Below, in pieces: positions 14,500-22,459 of a DNA stretch of 64,000 bases; position 1 is the first letter of the stretch; the number at the start of each line of letters is the position of its first letter. A program made the position numbers and the translations under genes. The notes under the pieces were generated by a model, which saw only the letters and a list, made by a program, of their open reading frames with translations, made no database searches and had not been told where the DNA came from. The DNA is from Nocardioides sp. J54 (GTDB taxonomy: Bacteria > Actinomycetota > Actinomycetes > Propionibacteriales > Nocardioidaceae): contig NZ_JAER01000003.1 of NCBI RefSeq assembly GCF_000519005.1, forward strand, positions 157,305-221,304. Reading direction: 5' to 3'.

Positions 14500-16284
14500 T
14501 CAGGCGAGGACGCGATCGACGACGGCCTGCGTGACCGAGTGGTACGTCGGCCGGGCGGTCCGGTAGATCTCCCGAGCCCGGGCACGCCCGCGCTCGCTGC
14601 CCGCGAGCCGGGTGTAGACGCGCCGCACGTAGAGGGCGCGGCCGTGCCGGGTCAGGAAGTCCTCGAGCGCCCGGTCGACCGCGGGCTCGGCGAACACGTA
14701 GCCGGACTCGGCGGCCAGCTCCAGCCAGGCGGTGGCGATCTCGATGTTGCCGCTGGAGCTGAACCCGAAGGCCGCGTCGACGGCGGCGAGCACGTCGTGG
14801 TCGACGTCGACGGGCAGCGCGCGCACGAAGTGCACCCACTGCTGGCTGACCCAGCCTTCGGTGTCGAGGGAGGCGACGTCGGCCCCGCCCACCAGCGCGG
14901 CGACCTGCTCGTCGACGAGGTCGAACTGGTCGGCCTCGAACTGCGGGGCGTTGTCCGGGACGCCGGGTCCGTGGACCCACGCCTCGAGCTCCAGGTCCTC
15001 GTCGCTGACGCCGGCCGGCACGAGCAGCCCGGTGCGCAGGTGCTCGAGGAAGGTCGGGGTGTCCATCGACTCGAACGCGAACCGGTCGAAGTAGTCGCGC
15101 AGGAAGGCGTCGAACGCCTCGCGGCCGACCTTCGCCTCGACGAGGCGCAGGAAGAGCGACCCCTTCTCGTAGGGGATCTTGCTCGGCCCCTCGTCGGGGT
15201 CCCGGTCGTCGAGGTCGAGCTCGAGCCAGGTGTCGCGCGGCTGCTCCTCGGCCACCGCCCGCTCGAGGTCCTGGCGACCGAGCCGCAGGAGCATGGTGGT
15301 GTACCGCTCGCCGTACAGCTCCTCGTCGATGCGGGTCTCGAAGTAGACGGTGAAGCCCTCGTTGAGCCAGATGTCGTTCCACGTCGCGTTGGTGACCAGG
15401 TTGCCCGACCACGAGTGCGCGAGCTCGTGCGCGATGAGCGTGACCAGGGACCGGTCGCCGGCGAGGATCGTCGGCGTCGCGAAGGTCAGGCGCGGGTTCT
15501 CCATGCCGCCGTAGGGGAAGCTGGGCGGGAGCACGAGGATGTCGTAGCGGCCCCACCGGTAGGGGCCGTAGAGCCGCTCGGCGGCCTCGATCATCCGCTC
15601 GGTGTCGGCGAACTCCCAGGCGGCACCGTCGACGACCGAGGGCTCGGCGTAGACGCCGCTGCGGCTGCCGATCTCGCGGAACTCGAGGTCGCCGACGGCG
15701 AGCGCGACGAGGTACGCCGGCACCGGCTGCGGCATCGAGAAGCGGTAGGTCCCGTCGGCGCTGCGCTCGACCGGGTTCTCCGCGCTCATCAGGGCGAGCA
15801 GCTCGGTCGGCACCCGCACGGTCGCGTCGTAGGTGACCCGCACGGCCGGGCTGTCCTGGCACGGGATCCACGTGCGGGCCAGGATCGGCTGGGCCTGGGT
15901 GAACAGGAACGCCTTGCCGGACGCGGTCTGCTGCGGCTCGAGCCACTGCATGGCCTTGGCCTCCGGGCTGGTCGCGTAGTGCACGACCACGTGGTCGGCC
16001 GTGCCGACCTCGATCGTCAGCGCGGTGCCGAGGACGGGGTGCGCCTCCCCCAGCTCGAACGGCAGGTCCGCTCCGTCGGCGCCGCGCACGGCGGTGACGT
16101 CGAGCTGCCAGGTGTCGAGCACCAGCTGCGTCGCCGCGGGGTCGCGGTGCTCGAGGTCGAGCGCGGCGCTCCCGCTCAGGCGGTGGGTGTCGAAGTCGAC
16201 GTCCAGGTCGAGCGAGAGGTGACGGACCACGACCTCGTTGGGTCGCGAGCGGGAGTGCGGGTCAGCAGCGAAGGAACGAGGCAC
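14500..16284 (-). CDS. M1 family zinc aminopeptidase (LTA4H/aminopeptidase B-like)
   Basis: A cytosolic metallo-aminopeptidase of 594 residues. The substrate-anchoring motif YGGMENPRLTF is followed by the zinc site HELAH (residues 286-290) and Glu309, the HExxH-x18-E pattern of M1 gluzincins. The sequence around it, SWSGNLVTNATWNDIWLNEGFTVYFE, and the overall size match leukotriene-A4-hydrolase-type enzymes more than the 850-residue PepN type. The C-terminal 130 residues form an alpha-helical domain as in that subgroup. Start GTG 16284 has TAGGTT 6 bases upstream. No secretion signal is seen. The divergent GNAT gene begins 55 bases away. Confidence 0.9.
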   Translation of the reverse strand: MPRSFAADPHSRSRPNEVVVRHLSLDLDVDFDTHRLSGSAALDLEHRDPAATQLVLDTWQLDVTAVRGADGADLPFELGEAHPVLGTALTIEVGTADHVVVHYATSPEAKAMQWLEPQQTASGKAFLFTQAQPILARTWIPCQDSPAVRVTYDATVRVPTELLALMSAENPVERSADGTYRFSMPQPVPAYLVALAVGDLEFREIGSRSGVYAEPSVVDGAAWEFADTERMIEAAERLYGPYRWGRYDILVLPPSFPYGGMENPRLTFATPTILAGDRSLVTLIAHELAHSWSGNLVTNATWNDIWLNEGFTVYFETRIDEELYGERYTTMLLRLGRQDLERAVAEEQPRDTWLELDLDDRDPDEGPSKIPYEKGSLFLRLVEAKVGREAFDAFLRDYFDRFAFESMDTPTFLEHLRTGLLVPAGVSDEDLELEAWVHGPGVPDNAPQFEADQFDLVDEQVAALVGGADVASLDTEGWVSQQWVHFVRALPVDVDHDVLAAVDAAFGFSSSGNIEIATAWLELAAESGYVFAEPAVDRALEDFLTRHGRALYVRRVYTRLAGSERGRARAREIYRTARPTYHSVTQAVVDRVLA

Positions 16285-16290
16285 CCGTCC

Positions 16291-16296
16291 AACCTA
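16291..16296 (-). promoter_or_regulatory. -10 element of leaderless M1 aminopeptidase gene
   Basis: On the minus strand TAGGTT ends 6 bases before GTG 16284, without a Shine-Dalgarno sequence. Confidence 0.45.
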
Positions 16297-16338
16297 GTCG
16301 GCCGTGTCGGGCCCGCGGAAACCTCCGACCCAGCGACA

Positions 16339-17091
16339 ATGGCGCGTGTGGAGAGCCAGCAGGACGCACCGGTGACCGACCGCCCCGCGCCGGCGGGAGC
16401 CACCGACGCCGTCCTCGACGAGCCGGTCGCCTCGGCGCTGAGCGGGCCGCACGCGCACCTCGCCCGCCGGGTGGGTCGCGCGGCGTCGTACCAGCGGGCG
16501 GTGGCGACCTTCTCCGCCGTCCCGCTCGACCCGACCGGCCGGGACTGGGCCGACCTGGCGACCCTGCTGGGCCCGGGACGGTTCGCCGACCTGTTCAGCC
16601 TGCCGGTCACGCCCCCGGCCGACTGGGAGCCGGTCTTCACGATGCCCGGCTTCCAGATGCTCGGCGACGTGGCCGCCCTCGCCGACGCACCCGCCGACCC
16701 CGCGGTCGAGGAGCTCTCGGCCGACGACGCGCCCGCGATGCGCGCGCTGGCCGAGGAGACGAAGCCCGGCCCGTTCTGGGAGCGCACCCACGAGACGGGC
16801 CGGTACGTCGGCGTCCGGGACGACGCCGGTCGCCTCGTCGCCATGGCCGGCGAGCGCCTGCGCCTGTCCGGCTGGACCGAGGTGAGCGCGGTCTGCACCG
16901 CGCCCGACGCCCGCGGCCGCGGCCTCGCCGAGCGCCTCGTCTGCGACGTCGCCGCCCGGATCATCGAGCGCGGCGACCGCCCCTTCCTCCACGTCGCCGC
17001 CACCAACACCGGCGCGATCCGGCTCTACGAGCGGCTCGGGTTCACCGTGCGGGCCGAGGTGGTGTTCCACGGGTACCGCGTGCCCCGCTGA
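16339..17091 (+). CDS. GNAT family N-acetyltransferase
   Basis: A 250-residue protein. The C-terminal 110 residues carry a GNAT (FR47-like) fold with the acetyl-CoA loop VCTAPDARGRGLAERLV and the closing motif HVAATNTGAIRLYERLGFTVRAEVVFHGYRV. The N-terminal part (residues 30-135) looks like a degenerate first GNAT domain, as in other two-part proteins of the family. Substrate unknown. ATG 16339 is chosen because upstream codons lie in the divergent gene's promoter. It is the last normal-looking gene before the mobile-element region. Confidence 0.78.
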   Translation: MARVESQQDAPVTDRPAPAGATDAVLDEPVASALSGPHAHLARRVGRAASYQRAVATFSAVPLDPTGRDWADLATLLGPGRFADLFSLPVTPPADWEPVFTMPGFQMLGDVAALADAPADPAVEELSADDAPAMRALAEETKPGPFWERTHETGRYVGVRDDAGRLVAMAGERLRLSGWTEVSAVCTAPDARGRGLAERLVCDVAARIIERGDRPFLHVAATNTGAIRLYERLGFTVRAEVVFHGYRVPR

Positions 17092-17357
17092 GCGTCAGCG
17101 GATCTCGGTCGACCTGCCCCGCACTGAGGTTGTCTTGGCCTGGTGGAGCCGCACGGCGGGGGCCACGCGCATCATCGTCAATCGACCGCAGGCGGAGTAG
17201 CGTCCGAGGCCGTCGGGCCCGACCCTCCGGGCATTCTTGGATCTCAGCGGGGCGCCGAGCGGAGCATGGCGTACGCATCCGAGCGTTAAGGGCCAAGCCT
17301 TCCACCGCTCGGCGGCAGTCTGATAGACCAAAGCCCAGCCAACCCGTCACACTTTGC
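17092..17357. other. Gene-free stretch before the IS remnant
   Basis: 266 bases with no convincing gene. Short open frames on the minus strand (for example 17095-17331) lack a ribosome site, a recognisable domain or biased codon use. Composition is less GC-rich than the neighbours, fitting decayed mobile DNA. Confidence 0.5.
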
Positions 17358-17524
17358 GGGCTCTTCCCAGATGAGGGTGTAGGTCGGCCGGGCGCGTCGG
17401 TCCGCAGATAGACGTCGAGGTCTCCCGACGATGGAGGTTCCTACGCCATCCATCCGAAAGACCTCGACGTGTCCGACGCTACCCCGCCGGCCGGCTTCGG
17501 CCGCGCTGACCTGACCGCCTTCGC
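17358..17524 (+). mobile_element. Left-end remnant of an ISL3-type element
   Basis: About 167 bases match the left end of the element at 19636 with roughly 10 differences. The match includes the terminal repeat GGGCTCTTCCCAGATG, the hairpin over the transposase start, and the first 20 or so transposase codons. It breaks off after TTCGC. The next bases, CTCATCCCAATCG (17527-17539), equal the right-end terminal repeat in inverted orientation, so the remnant was probably made by an IS-mediated deletion or inversion. Confidence 0.75.
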
Positions 17525-17752
17525 GTCTCATCCCAATCGACCCTGATCGGGTCTGCTGACCCCCTCGACGAGAACGCAGCGACATCACAGCCACCCGACC
17601 CCGACCGTCCGGGAAGCCGGGGCACGTCACATGGCCTGTGCTGCGGGCGTGTCGAGTGGGTCGTCCAGGGGCGACGCCGGGGCGTCGACGCGACGTGCTG
17701 AGAGGTGGTTCCAGTCGAGCGCTAGGACACCGGCTACAGGCATGGCGATAGG
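17525..17752. other. Gene-free stretch after the IS remnant
   Basis: 228 bases hold only the 13-base inverted copy of an IS right end at 17527-17539. Nothing else is recognised. It lies just downstream of the GlxA-type regulator stop on the minus strand. Confidence 0.4.
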
Positions 17753-18694
17753 TCAGGAACGGCGTCGCTCCCTGCGCAGGAGGGAGCGCAGAGTCTCGGC
17801 GTTCGCGTAGCCGACCCGTAGCGCGATCTCGGCGGAGGTGAGGTCCGTGGTTGCTGAGAGGTGCCGAGCTCGTTCGATGCGAAGCCGTTGGACGAAGCCG
17901 AGCGGAGTGAGGTTGAGCGCCGCACGGACTCGTCGTTCGAGGGTGCGCCGGCTGGTGCCGAGCGACTGCGCGACGAAGGCGACGTTGAACGGTTCGTCCA
18001 GGCGGGCGCGCACGAAGCGTTCGAACTCGACGACGATCGGGTCCTCGTGCCGGAGATGTTCGTAGGCGACGAAGGCCGCCTGCGACGGGCGCTCGTCGAT
18101 GATGAGGAGCTTGGCGACATGTTGGGCCAGGTCGGGGCTGATCGATCGCACGAGTGAGAGCGCGAGGTCGATGTGGGCGAAGGCGGCGCCGGCGGTGACG
18201 AGGTTCCCGTCGACCACGACCATGGTGTCGAGATCGAGGGCGACGGTCGGATAGCGCTTCAGGAACTCCGGCCCCAGGAACCAGCTGGTCGTCGCCCGCC
18301 GATGATGCATCCGTCCGGTCTCGGCGACAGCGAACACGCCGGTGCACGCCGCCGCGATCCGGGTGGTCGCCTCGTCGAGGCGCCCGAGCGAGGCGATGAC
18401 CGAACGAGCATCTCGGCTCTGGAGGGCGTCGTTGGTAGCGGCGGCCGTGAGGGTTCCAAGCGCAGGGACGACGACCACGTCGAACTCTGCGGACTCCGAC
18501 AGCGGGTGGTCCACCGACAGGGTCATCGATGCCGTCGTGGTCACTCGCCGTTTCGGTCCGAGGATGGCGAGTTCGATCGGGTCGATCCGCGGGTCGACAT
18601 CGCCGCGGGCTCCGTCGGCCACCCGCACGATGTCGATGATCGACGCGACCGCCGAACCGAAGCAGCCGTCGATCGCGATCAGTCCGATACGCAT
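17753..18694 (-). CDS. GlxA family transcriptional regulator (DJ-1/PfpI + AraC HTH)
   Basis: A 313-residue two-domain regulator. Residues 1-175 form a DJ-1/PfpI-like domain (VPALGTL; AACTGVFAVAETG with the elbow cysteine). Residues 215-313 form an AraC/XylS double HTH (FVAQSLGTSRRTLERRVRAALNLTPLGFVQRLRIERARHLSATTDLTSAEIALRVGYANAETLRSLLRRE). The last HTH is truncated compared with the usual F-R-F-G ending. ATG 18694 is chosen because MRIGLIAIDG is the domain start and TATTGT lies 7 bases upstream. It is divergent from an ABM monooxygenase gene that it probably controls. Codon use is less GC-biased than the flanks and the pair sits between two ISL3 left ends, suggesting transfer. Confidence 0.85.
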   Translation of the reverse strand: MRIGLIAIDGCFGSAVASIIDIVRVADGARGDVDPRIDPIELAILGPKRRVTTTASMTLSVDHPLSESAEFDVVVVPALGTLTAAATNDALQSRDARSVIASLGRLDEATTRIAAACTGVFAVAETGRMHHRRATTSWFLGPEFLKRYPTVALDLDTMVVVDGNLVTAGAAFAHIDLALSLVRSISPDLAQHVAKLLIIDERPSQAAFVAYEHLRHEDPIVVEFERFVRARLDEPFNVAFVAQSLGTSRRTLERRVRAALNLTPLGFVQRLRIERARHLSATTDLTSAEIALRVGYANAETLRSLLRRERRRS

Positions 18695-18701
18695 GGCGCG
18701 A

Positions 18702-18707
18702 ACAATA
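18702..18707 (-). promoter_or_regulatory. -10 element of leaderless GlxA-type regulator gene
   Basis: TATTGT on the minus strand ends 7 bases before ATG 18694. It lies in the 108-base divergent gap shared with the monooxygenase gene. Confidence 0.45.
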
Positions 18708-18802
18708 GCAATACTGCCGTATACGCCACTTCTCACATGCCCTTGCTCGTCCTACGCTGAACTCGCTTCACCAAGAAACCTCGACACCTAGGAGAACCCC
18801 TC

Positions 18803-19114
18803 ATGTCCACACCCGCATCACTTCCGTATGCCTTCGTCGCCAAGATCGTCGCGGCCGATGGACAGCACGACGCGCTCGCCGATCTGCTCGCCGGCGCTGT
18901 CGCGCTCGCCAACGAAGAAGTAGGAACGATTGTCTGGTTCGCGGTCAGGACCCACGCCGACACCTTCTGGATCTTCGATGCATTCCCCGACGAGGCCGCT
19001 CGCGACGCCCACGCCAACGGCGCCATCGTCGCAGCCCTGATGGCCAACCAGCACCTCCTCGGCGCAGCACCCGAGATCCTGGCGGCCGACGTCCTCGCGT
19101 CCAAGCTCCCGTAG
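18803..19114 (+). CDS. Antibiotic biosynthesis monooxygenase (ABM) domain protein
   Basis: A 103-residue dimeric alpha+beta-barrel protein of the ABM/YgiN type. Sequence cues are FVAKIVAADGQHDALADLLAGAVALANEEVGTIVWFAVRTHADTFWIFDAFPDEAARDAHANGAIVAALM, the standard single-domain layout. Relatives are cofactor-free quinol or polyketide monooxygenases; the substrate is unknown. Unlike many neighbours it has a Shine-Dalgarno sequence, AGGAGA, 7-8 bases before ATG 18803. It is the divergent partner of the GlxA-type regulator and shares its lower GC. Confidence 0.82.
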   Translation: MSTPASLPYAFVAKIVAADGQHDALADLLAGAVALANEEVGTIVWFAVRTHADTFWIFDAFPDEAARDAHANGAIVAALMANQHLLGAAPEILAADVLASKLP

Positions 19115-19331
19115 TCCGCCAACGCACGAGACGATCGCGCCCCGCCGAGCCGTCGCCAGGTCGCGACGCAACGCCACGCTGCGTTGCCGAGCGGTGCGAG
19201 GCCTATCGGCACACGGACATGATGCCGGCCGCGAGCGCTCAGCCGGCGAGGGGTCCGTCGCAGAGGAGAGCGACGTCGGTGTCGGGCAGAGCCGTGAGGC
19301 CAGCGCATCGCGCGACCACCAGAACCGAACC

Positions 19332-19363
19332 GCCCCTGCCCTGCGTTTGCGCAGGTCAGGGGC
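19332..19363 (-). terminator. Terminator-like hairpin downstream of the tRNA-Thr fragment
   Basis: A 14-bp stem with one mismatch (19332-19345 with 19350-19363, loop TTTG) lies 8 bases beyond the 3' end of the tRNA fragment on the minus strand. That is where a tRNA terminator would sit. Confidence 0.6.
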
Positions 19364-19474
19364 TGTTCGCCGGAGCCGCCTGTCGGAATCGAACCGACGA
19401 CCTAATCACGTCGGCTTTGCGTCTATCGCTTGATGCGCCCACTGGGCGAACGAGCCGCTGACCTGCGCAAACGC
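19343..19474. repeat. 30-bp inverted repeat enclosing the tRNA-Thr fragment
   Basis: The left arm 19343-19371 and right arm 19445-19474 are inverted copies with one mismatch and one indel (core TTTGCGCAGGTCAG). The 73 bases between contain the tRNA-Thr 3' fragment. The right arm duplicates half of the terminator hairpin in inverted form. Confidence 0.75.
19372..19404 (-). pseudogene. tRNA-Thr 3' fragment (likely attachment-site scar)
   Basis: On the minus strand, TAGGTCGTCGGTTCGATTCC and the bases after it (CGACAGGCGGCTCC) equal, from memory, the 3' third of actinobacterial tRNA-Thr: an intact T-arm (GTCGG-TTCGATT-CCGAC), the acceptor 3' strand and the discriminator region. The matching 5' acceptor strand, D-arm and anticodon are missing, so this is not a functional tRNA. 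Such 3' fragments are the usual product of tyrosine-recombinase integration at a tRNA gene. Confidence 0.65.
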
Positions 19475-19635
19475 CGAGCGTGGGGGACGCCGCCATCCGG
19501 TGGTGACCGACGACGACCGACCAGTACCGACCGTTTCACCGGAGCTTGCGGCGGCGTCGAAGCCGAGCAAGCTCCATTCCTTTAGTTCACCGCGCCCTCC
19601 TCCTCGCCGGTCCCGTCGTCGTCGAAGACGTTTCA
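19475..19635. other. Gene-free stretch between the tRNA fragment and the IS
   Basis: 161 bases in which I see no gene, promoter or repeat. Confidence 0.4.
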
Positions 19636-19689
19636 GGGGTCTTCTCAGATGACGGTGTAGGTCGGCTGGGTGCGTCGGTCCGCAGGTAG

Positions 19690-19748
19690 ACGTCGAGGTC
19701 TCCGGACGACGGAGGTTCCTACGCCATCCATCCGAAAGACCTCGACGT
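19690..19748 (+). promoter_or_regulatory. Inverted repeat that would mask the transposase start
   Basis: ACGTCGAGGTCT (19690-19701) pairs perfectly with AGACCTCGACGT (19737-19748), and the second arm covers GTG 19747. Read-through transcripts entering the IS would fold the start codon away, as known for IS10 and IS50. The same repeat is kept in the remnant at 17358. Confidence 0.5.
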
Positions 19749-21072
19749 GTCCGACGCTACCCCGCCGGCCGGCTTCGGCCGCCCTGACCTGACCGCCTTC
19801 GCTCGACTCGACGGCCTCGGTCTGAGCGTGACCGGACAACGACTTGAACCGGATCGTGCGGTCCTTGCGTGCCGCGTGGTGGAACCAGATCAGTGGTGCC
19901 GACGGTGCGGCAGCGAAGGCGCTGCTCGTGACACCGTGATCCGGCGGTTGGCCCACGAGCCGCTGGGCTGGCGACCGACCGTGCTGGAAGTTGTAGTGCG
20001 CCGCTACCGCTGTGCCGACTGCGGACACGTGTGGCGCCAAGACACCAGCGCCGCGGCGGAGCCACGCGCGAAGCTCTCGCGCACCGGGCTGCGGTGGGCG
20101 CTGGAAGGGATCGTGGTCGCACACCTCACGGTCGCCCGTGTCGCCGAGGGACTCGGGGTCGCGTGAGACACCGCCAACAACGCGGTCCTGGCTGAAGGCA
20201 AGCGGCTGCTGATCAACGACCCCACGCGGTTTGAGGGCGTGAAGGTCATTGGCGTCGATGAGCACGTCTGGCGCCGCACCAGGCGTGGCGACAAGTACGT
20301 CACCGTGATCATCGACCTCACCCCAGTCGGCGATGACGCCGGCCCAGCAAGGCTGCTGGACATGGTCGAGGGCCGGTCGAAGGCGGCGTTCAAGACCTGG
20401 CTCGCCGACCGCGACGACGCCTTCCTTGACGCGGTCGAGGTGGTCGCGATGGACGGCTTCACCGGGTTCAAGACCGCCGCTGCAGAGGAGATCCCGGACG
20501 CGGTCACGGTGATGGATCCCTTCCACGTCGTGCGCCTGGCCGGTGACGCCCTCGACAGGTGCCGGCGCCGGGTCCAACTCGCGATCCACGGGCACCGTGG
20601 GTTCAGGGACGACCCGCTCTACAAGTCGCGGCGCACGCTGCACACCGGCGCGGACCTGCTCACCGACAAGCAGAGCGACAGGCTACGCGCGCTGTTCGTT
20701 GATGACGCTCACGTCGAGGTCGAGGCGACCTGGGGTGTCTACCAGCGCATGATCGCCGCCTATCGCCACGAGGACCGGCAACGTGGCCGCGAGCTCATGG
20801 AGAAGCTGATCACCGACCTCAGCGCCGGCGTCCCCAAGGTGCTCACCGAGCTCACCACCCTGGGCCGGACCCTGAAGAAGCGAGCCGCTGACGTGCTCGC
20901 CTACTTCGAACGACCCGGCACCAGCAACGGGCCGACCGAGGCGCTCAACGGACGGCTCGAACACCTGCGCGGCTCCGCACTCGGGTTCCGCAACCTGACC
21001 AACTACATCGCCCGAAGCCTGCTCGAGACCGGCGGCTTCAGACCCCAACTCCTACACCCCCGATTGGGATGA
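19747..21072 (+). pseudogene. ISL3-family transposase, interrupted by a nonsense codon
   Basis: One reading frame of 442 codons, broken by TGA at 20164-20166. The N-terminal piece (139 residues) holds the zinc-finger region CRRCGSEG and CADCGHVWRQ and an HTH. The C-terminal piece holds the DDE domain: VIGVDEHVWRR, VAMDGFTGFK and the Glu of GPTEALNGRLEHLRG. The frame reads on without shift, and the stop falls in GVA-stop-DTANNAV, where relatives have Trp, so a single TGG to TGA change explains it. GTG 19747 is the original start. The downstream ATG 20239 could give only the DDE part. Transposition in cis is unlikely. Confidence 0.85.
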
Positions 21073-21109
21073 GCCCATTTGTGTCGGACCCCCTTGGTGT
21101 CATGGGTCC

Positions 21110-22447
21110 ATGAGCAGCCTCCCCACCACCGAGCAGGTCCGCGAGTGGCGCGACCAGCTCGCCGGTGAGGTGGAGGCGACCGACGCCGGTGTGCTCGTCG
21201 ACCTGGTCGCGGCGCTGGAGGACCTCAAGTCCGCGGCGGCTGCGGCCCAGGCCCGGGCGACCGCGGCCTTCGACGCCCGACGGCGGGCCGAGCAGGCGGC
21301 GGCTGGGACGCCGGCGGCGCGGCAGGGGCGCGGGATCGCGTCGGAGGTCGCGCTGGCCCGCAAGGAGTCACCGCACCGGGGACAGGTGCTGCTCGGGCTG
21401 GCGAAGACCCTCGTGACCGAGATGCCGCACACCCTGGCCCGGCTGGGCGACGGGTCGCTCAGCGAGTTCCGCGTGATGCTGCTCGCCCGCGAGACCGCCT
21501 GCCTCCAGGCGGAGCAGCGGGCGTTCGTCGACGAGGAGCTCTGCGCCGACCCGGCCGCGCTCGCCGGCGTCGGCACCCGGGAGCTGGTCGGTCGAGCCCG
21601 CCGCATGGGGGCAGAGCTCGACCCGGCCGCCCTCGCCCGGCGCGCTCGTCGGGCCGAGGCGGACCGGCAGGTCACCATCCGACCGGCGCCGGACACGATG
21701 GCCTGGGTCACCGCGCTCCTTCCGGTGGCCCAGGCCGTCGCCGTCCACGCCACGCTCCGCCGCGACGCCGACGCCGCCCGCGCCGATGGTGATCCTCGCT
21801 CCCGGGGCCAGCTCATGGCCGACCTGCTGCACACCCGCACCACCGGCGCCCCCGACACCGGTACGCCGGACGCGGCTCCTGCCGTCCCGCTCACCATCGA
21901 CCTGGTCATGGCCGACACCGCCCTGGCCGGCGGGCACGCCCCGGCCGAGGTGGTGGCTGACGGCGTCGTCGCGGAGGTCGTCCCGGCCGAGGTGGCCCGC
22001 CTGCTCGTCTCGCGGGCGCTCGCCGCCGACGCCGCGGTGTGGTTCCGCCAGCTCTACCGCAACCGGCTCGGCCGCCTGGTCGCGATGACCAGCGTGCAGC
22101 GCACGTTCCCGAGGTCGCTCGCGACCTTCCTGGCGATCCAGGGCCACGGCACCTGCGCCACGCCGTGGTGCGACGCGCCGGTCCGGCACACCGACCACGT
22201 CACCCCGTTCGAGCACGGAGGCGCGACCGCCGCGACCAACGGCCAGGGCCTCTGCGAGGCGTGCAACCACGCGAAGCAGGCACCCGGCTGGCGCCAGGAG
22301 GTCATCTCACCACCGGTCGACAGACCCGAGGTCCGCACCGTCACACCGACCGGCCACGCCTACACCGCCACCGCACCGCCACCCGCCGGCTGGCGCGAGC
22401 CGCGCTTCGTCCAGGTCGGCCAGGGGCGCTACGGGCTCATCGCCTGA
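21110..22447 (+). CDS. DUF222 / 13E12-type HNH endonuclease protein
   Basis: A 445-residue member of the repeated actinobacterial 13E12 family. The N-terminal DUF222 region is helical and Ala-rich (LVAALEDLKSAAAAAQARATAAFDARRR). The C-terminal HNH domain has CATPWCDAPVRHTDHVTPFEHGGATAATNGQGLCEACNHAKQ, with the His/Asn/His-type residues and two Cys pairs. Cellular role is unclear; members are often many per genome and sit near mobile DNA. The start ATG 21110 is 33 bases beyond the IS end, so the IS has probably replaced its native promoter. Full-length otherwise. Confidence 0.88.
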   Translation: MSSLPTTEQVREWRDQLAGEVEATDAGVLVDLVAALEDLKSAAAAAQARATAAFDARRRAEQAAAGTPAARQGRGIASEVALARKESPHRGQVLLGLAKTLVTEMPHTLARLGDGSLSEFRVMLLARETACLQAEQRAFVDEELCADPAALAGVGTRELVGRARRMGAELDPAALARRARRAEADRQVTIRPAPDTMAWVTALLPVAQAVAVHATLRRDADAARADGDPRSRGQLMADLLHTRTTGAPDTGTPDAAPAVPLTIDLVMADTALAGGHAPAEVVADGVVAEVVPAEVARLLVSRALAADAAVWFRQLYRNRLGRLVAMTSVQRTFPRSLATFLAIQGHGTCATPWCDAPVRHTDHVTPFEHGGATAATNGQGLCEACNHAKQAPGWRQEVISPPVDRPEVRTVTPTGHAYTATAPPPAGWREPRFVQVGQGRYGLIA

Positions 22448-22459
22448 GCGATCAGGCCC

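Larger units (their letters stand above)
19636..21076 (+). mobile_element. ISL3-family insertion sequence, about 1.44 kb
   Basis: The ends are imperfect inverted repeats: left GGGGTCTTCTCAGATGACGG, right (reverse complement) GGGCTCATCCCAATCGGGGG, both continuing into TGTAGG, about 18 of 25 positions equal. Between them lies one transposase frame with the ISL3 layout. I find no matching 8-bp target duplication (ACGTTTCA versus ATTTGTGT), so the copy may have recombined with the left-end relative at 17358. A 12-bp inverted repeat covers the transposase start. Confidence 0.78.

Noticed and set aside
17095..17331. 78-codon minus-strand frame near the IS remnant
   Set aside because: No ribosome site, promoter, domain or codon bias. 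It lies in decayed mobile DNA.
19372..19450. Functional tRNA-Thr gene
   Set aside because: The T-arm and 3' acceptor are good, but no 5' acceptor strand, D-arm or anticodon stem can be folded upstream of it.
19332..19474. Integron attC site
   Set aside because: The inverted repeat suggested it, but the RYYYAAC and GTTRRRY core boxes are absent and no integron integrase is present.
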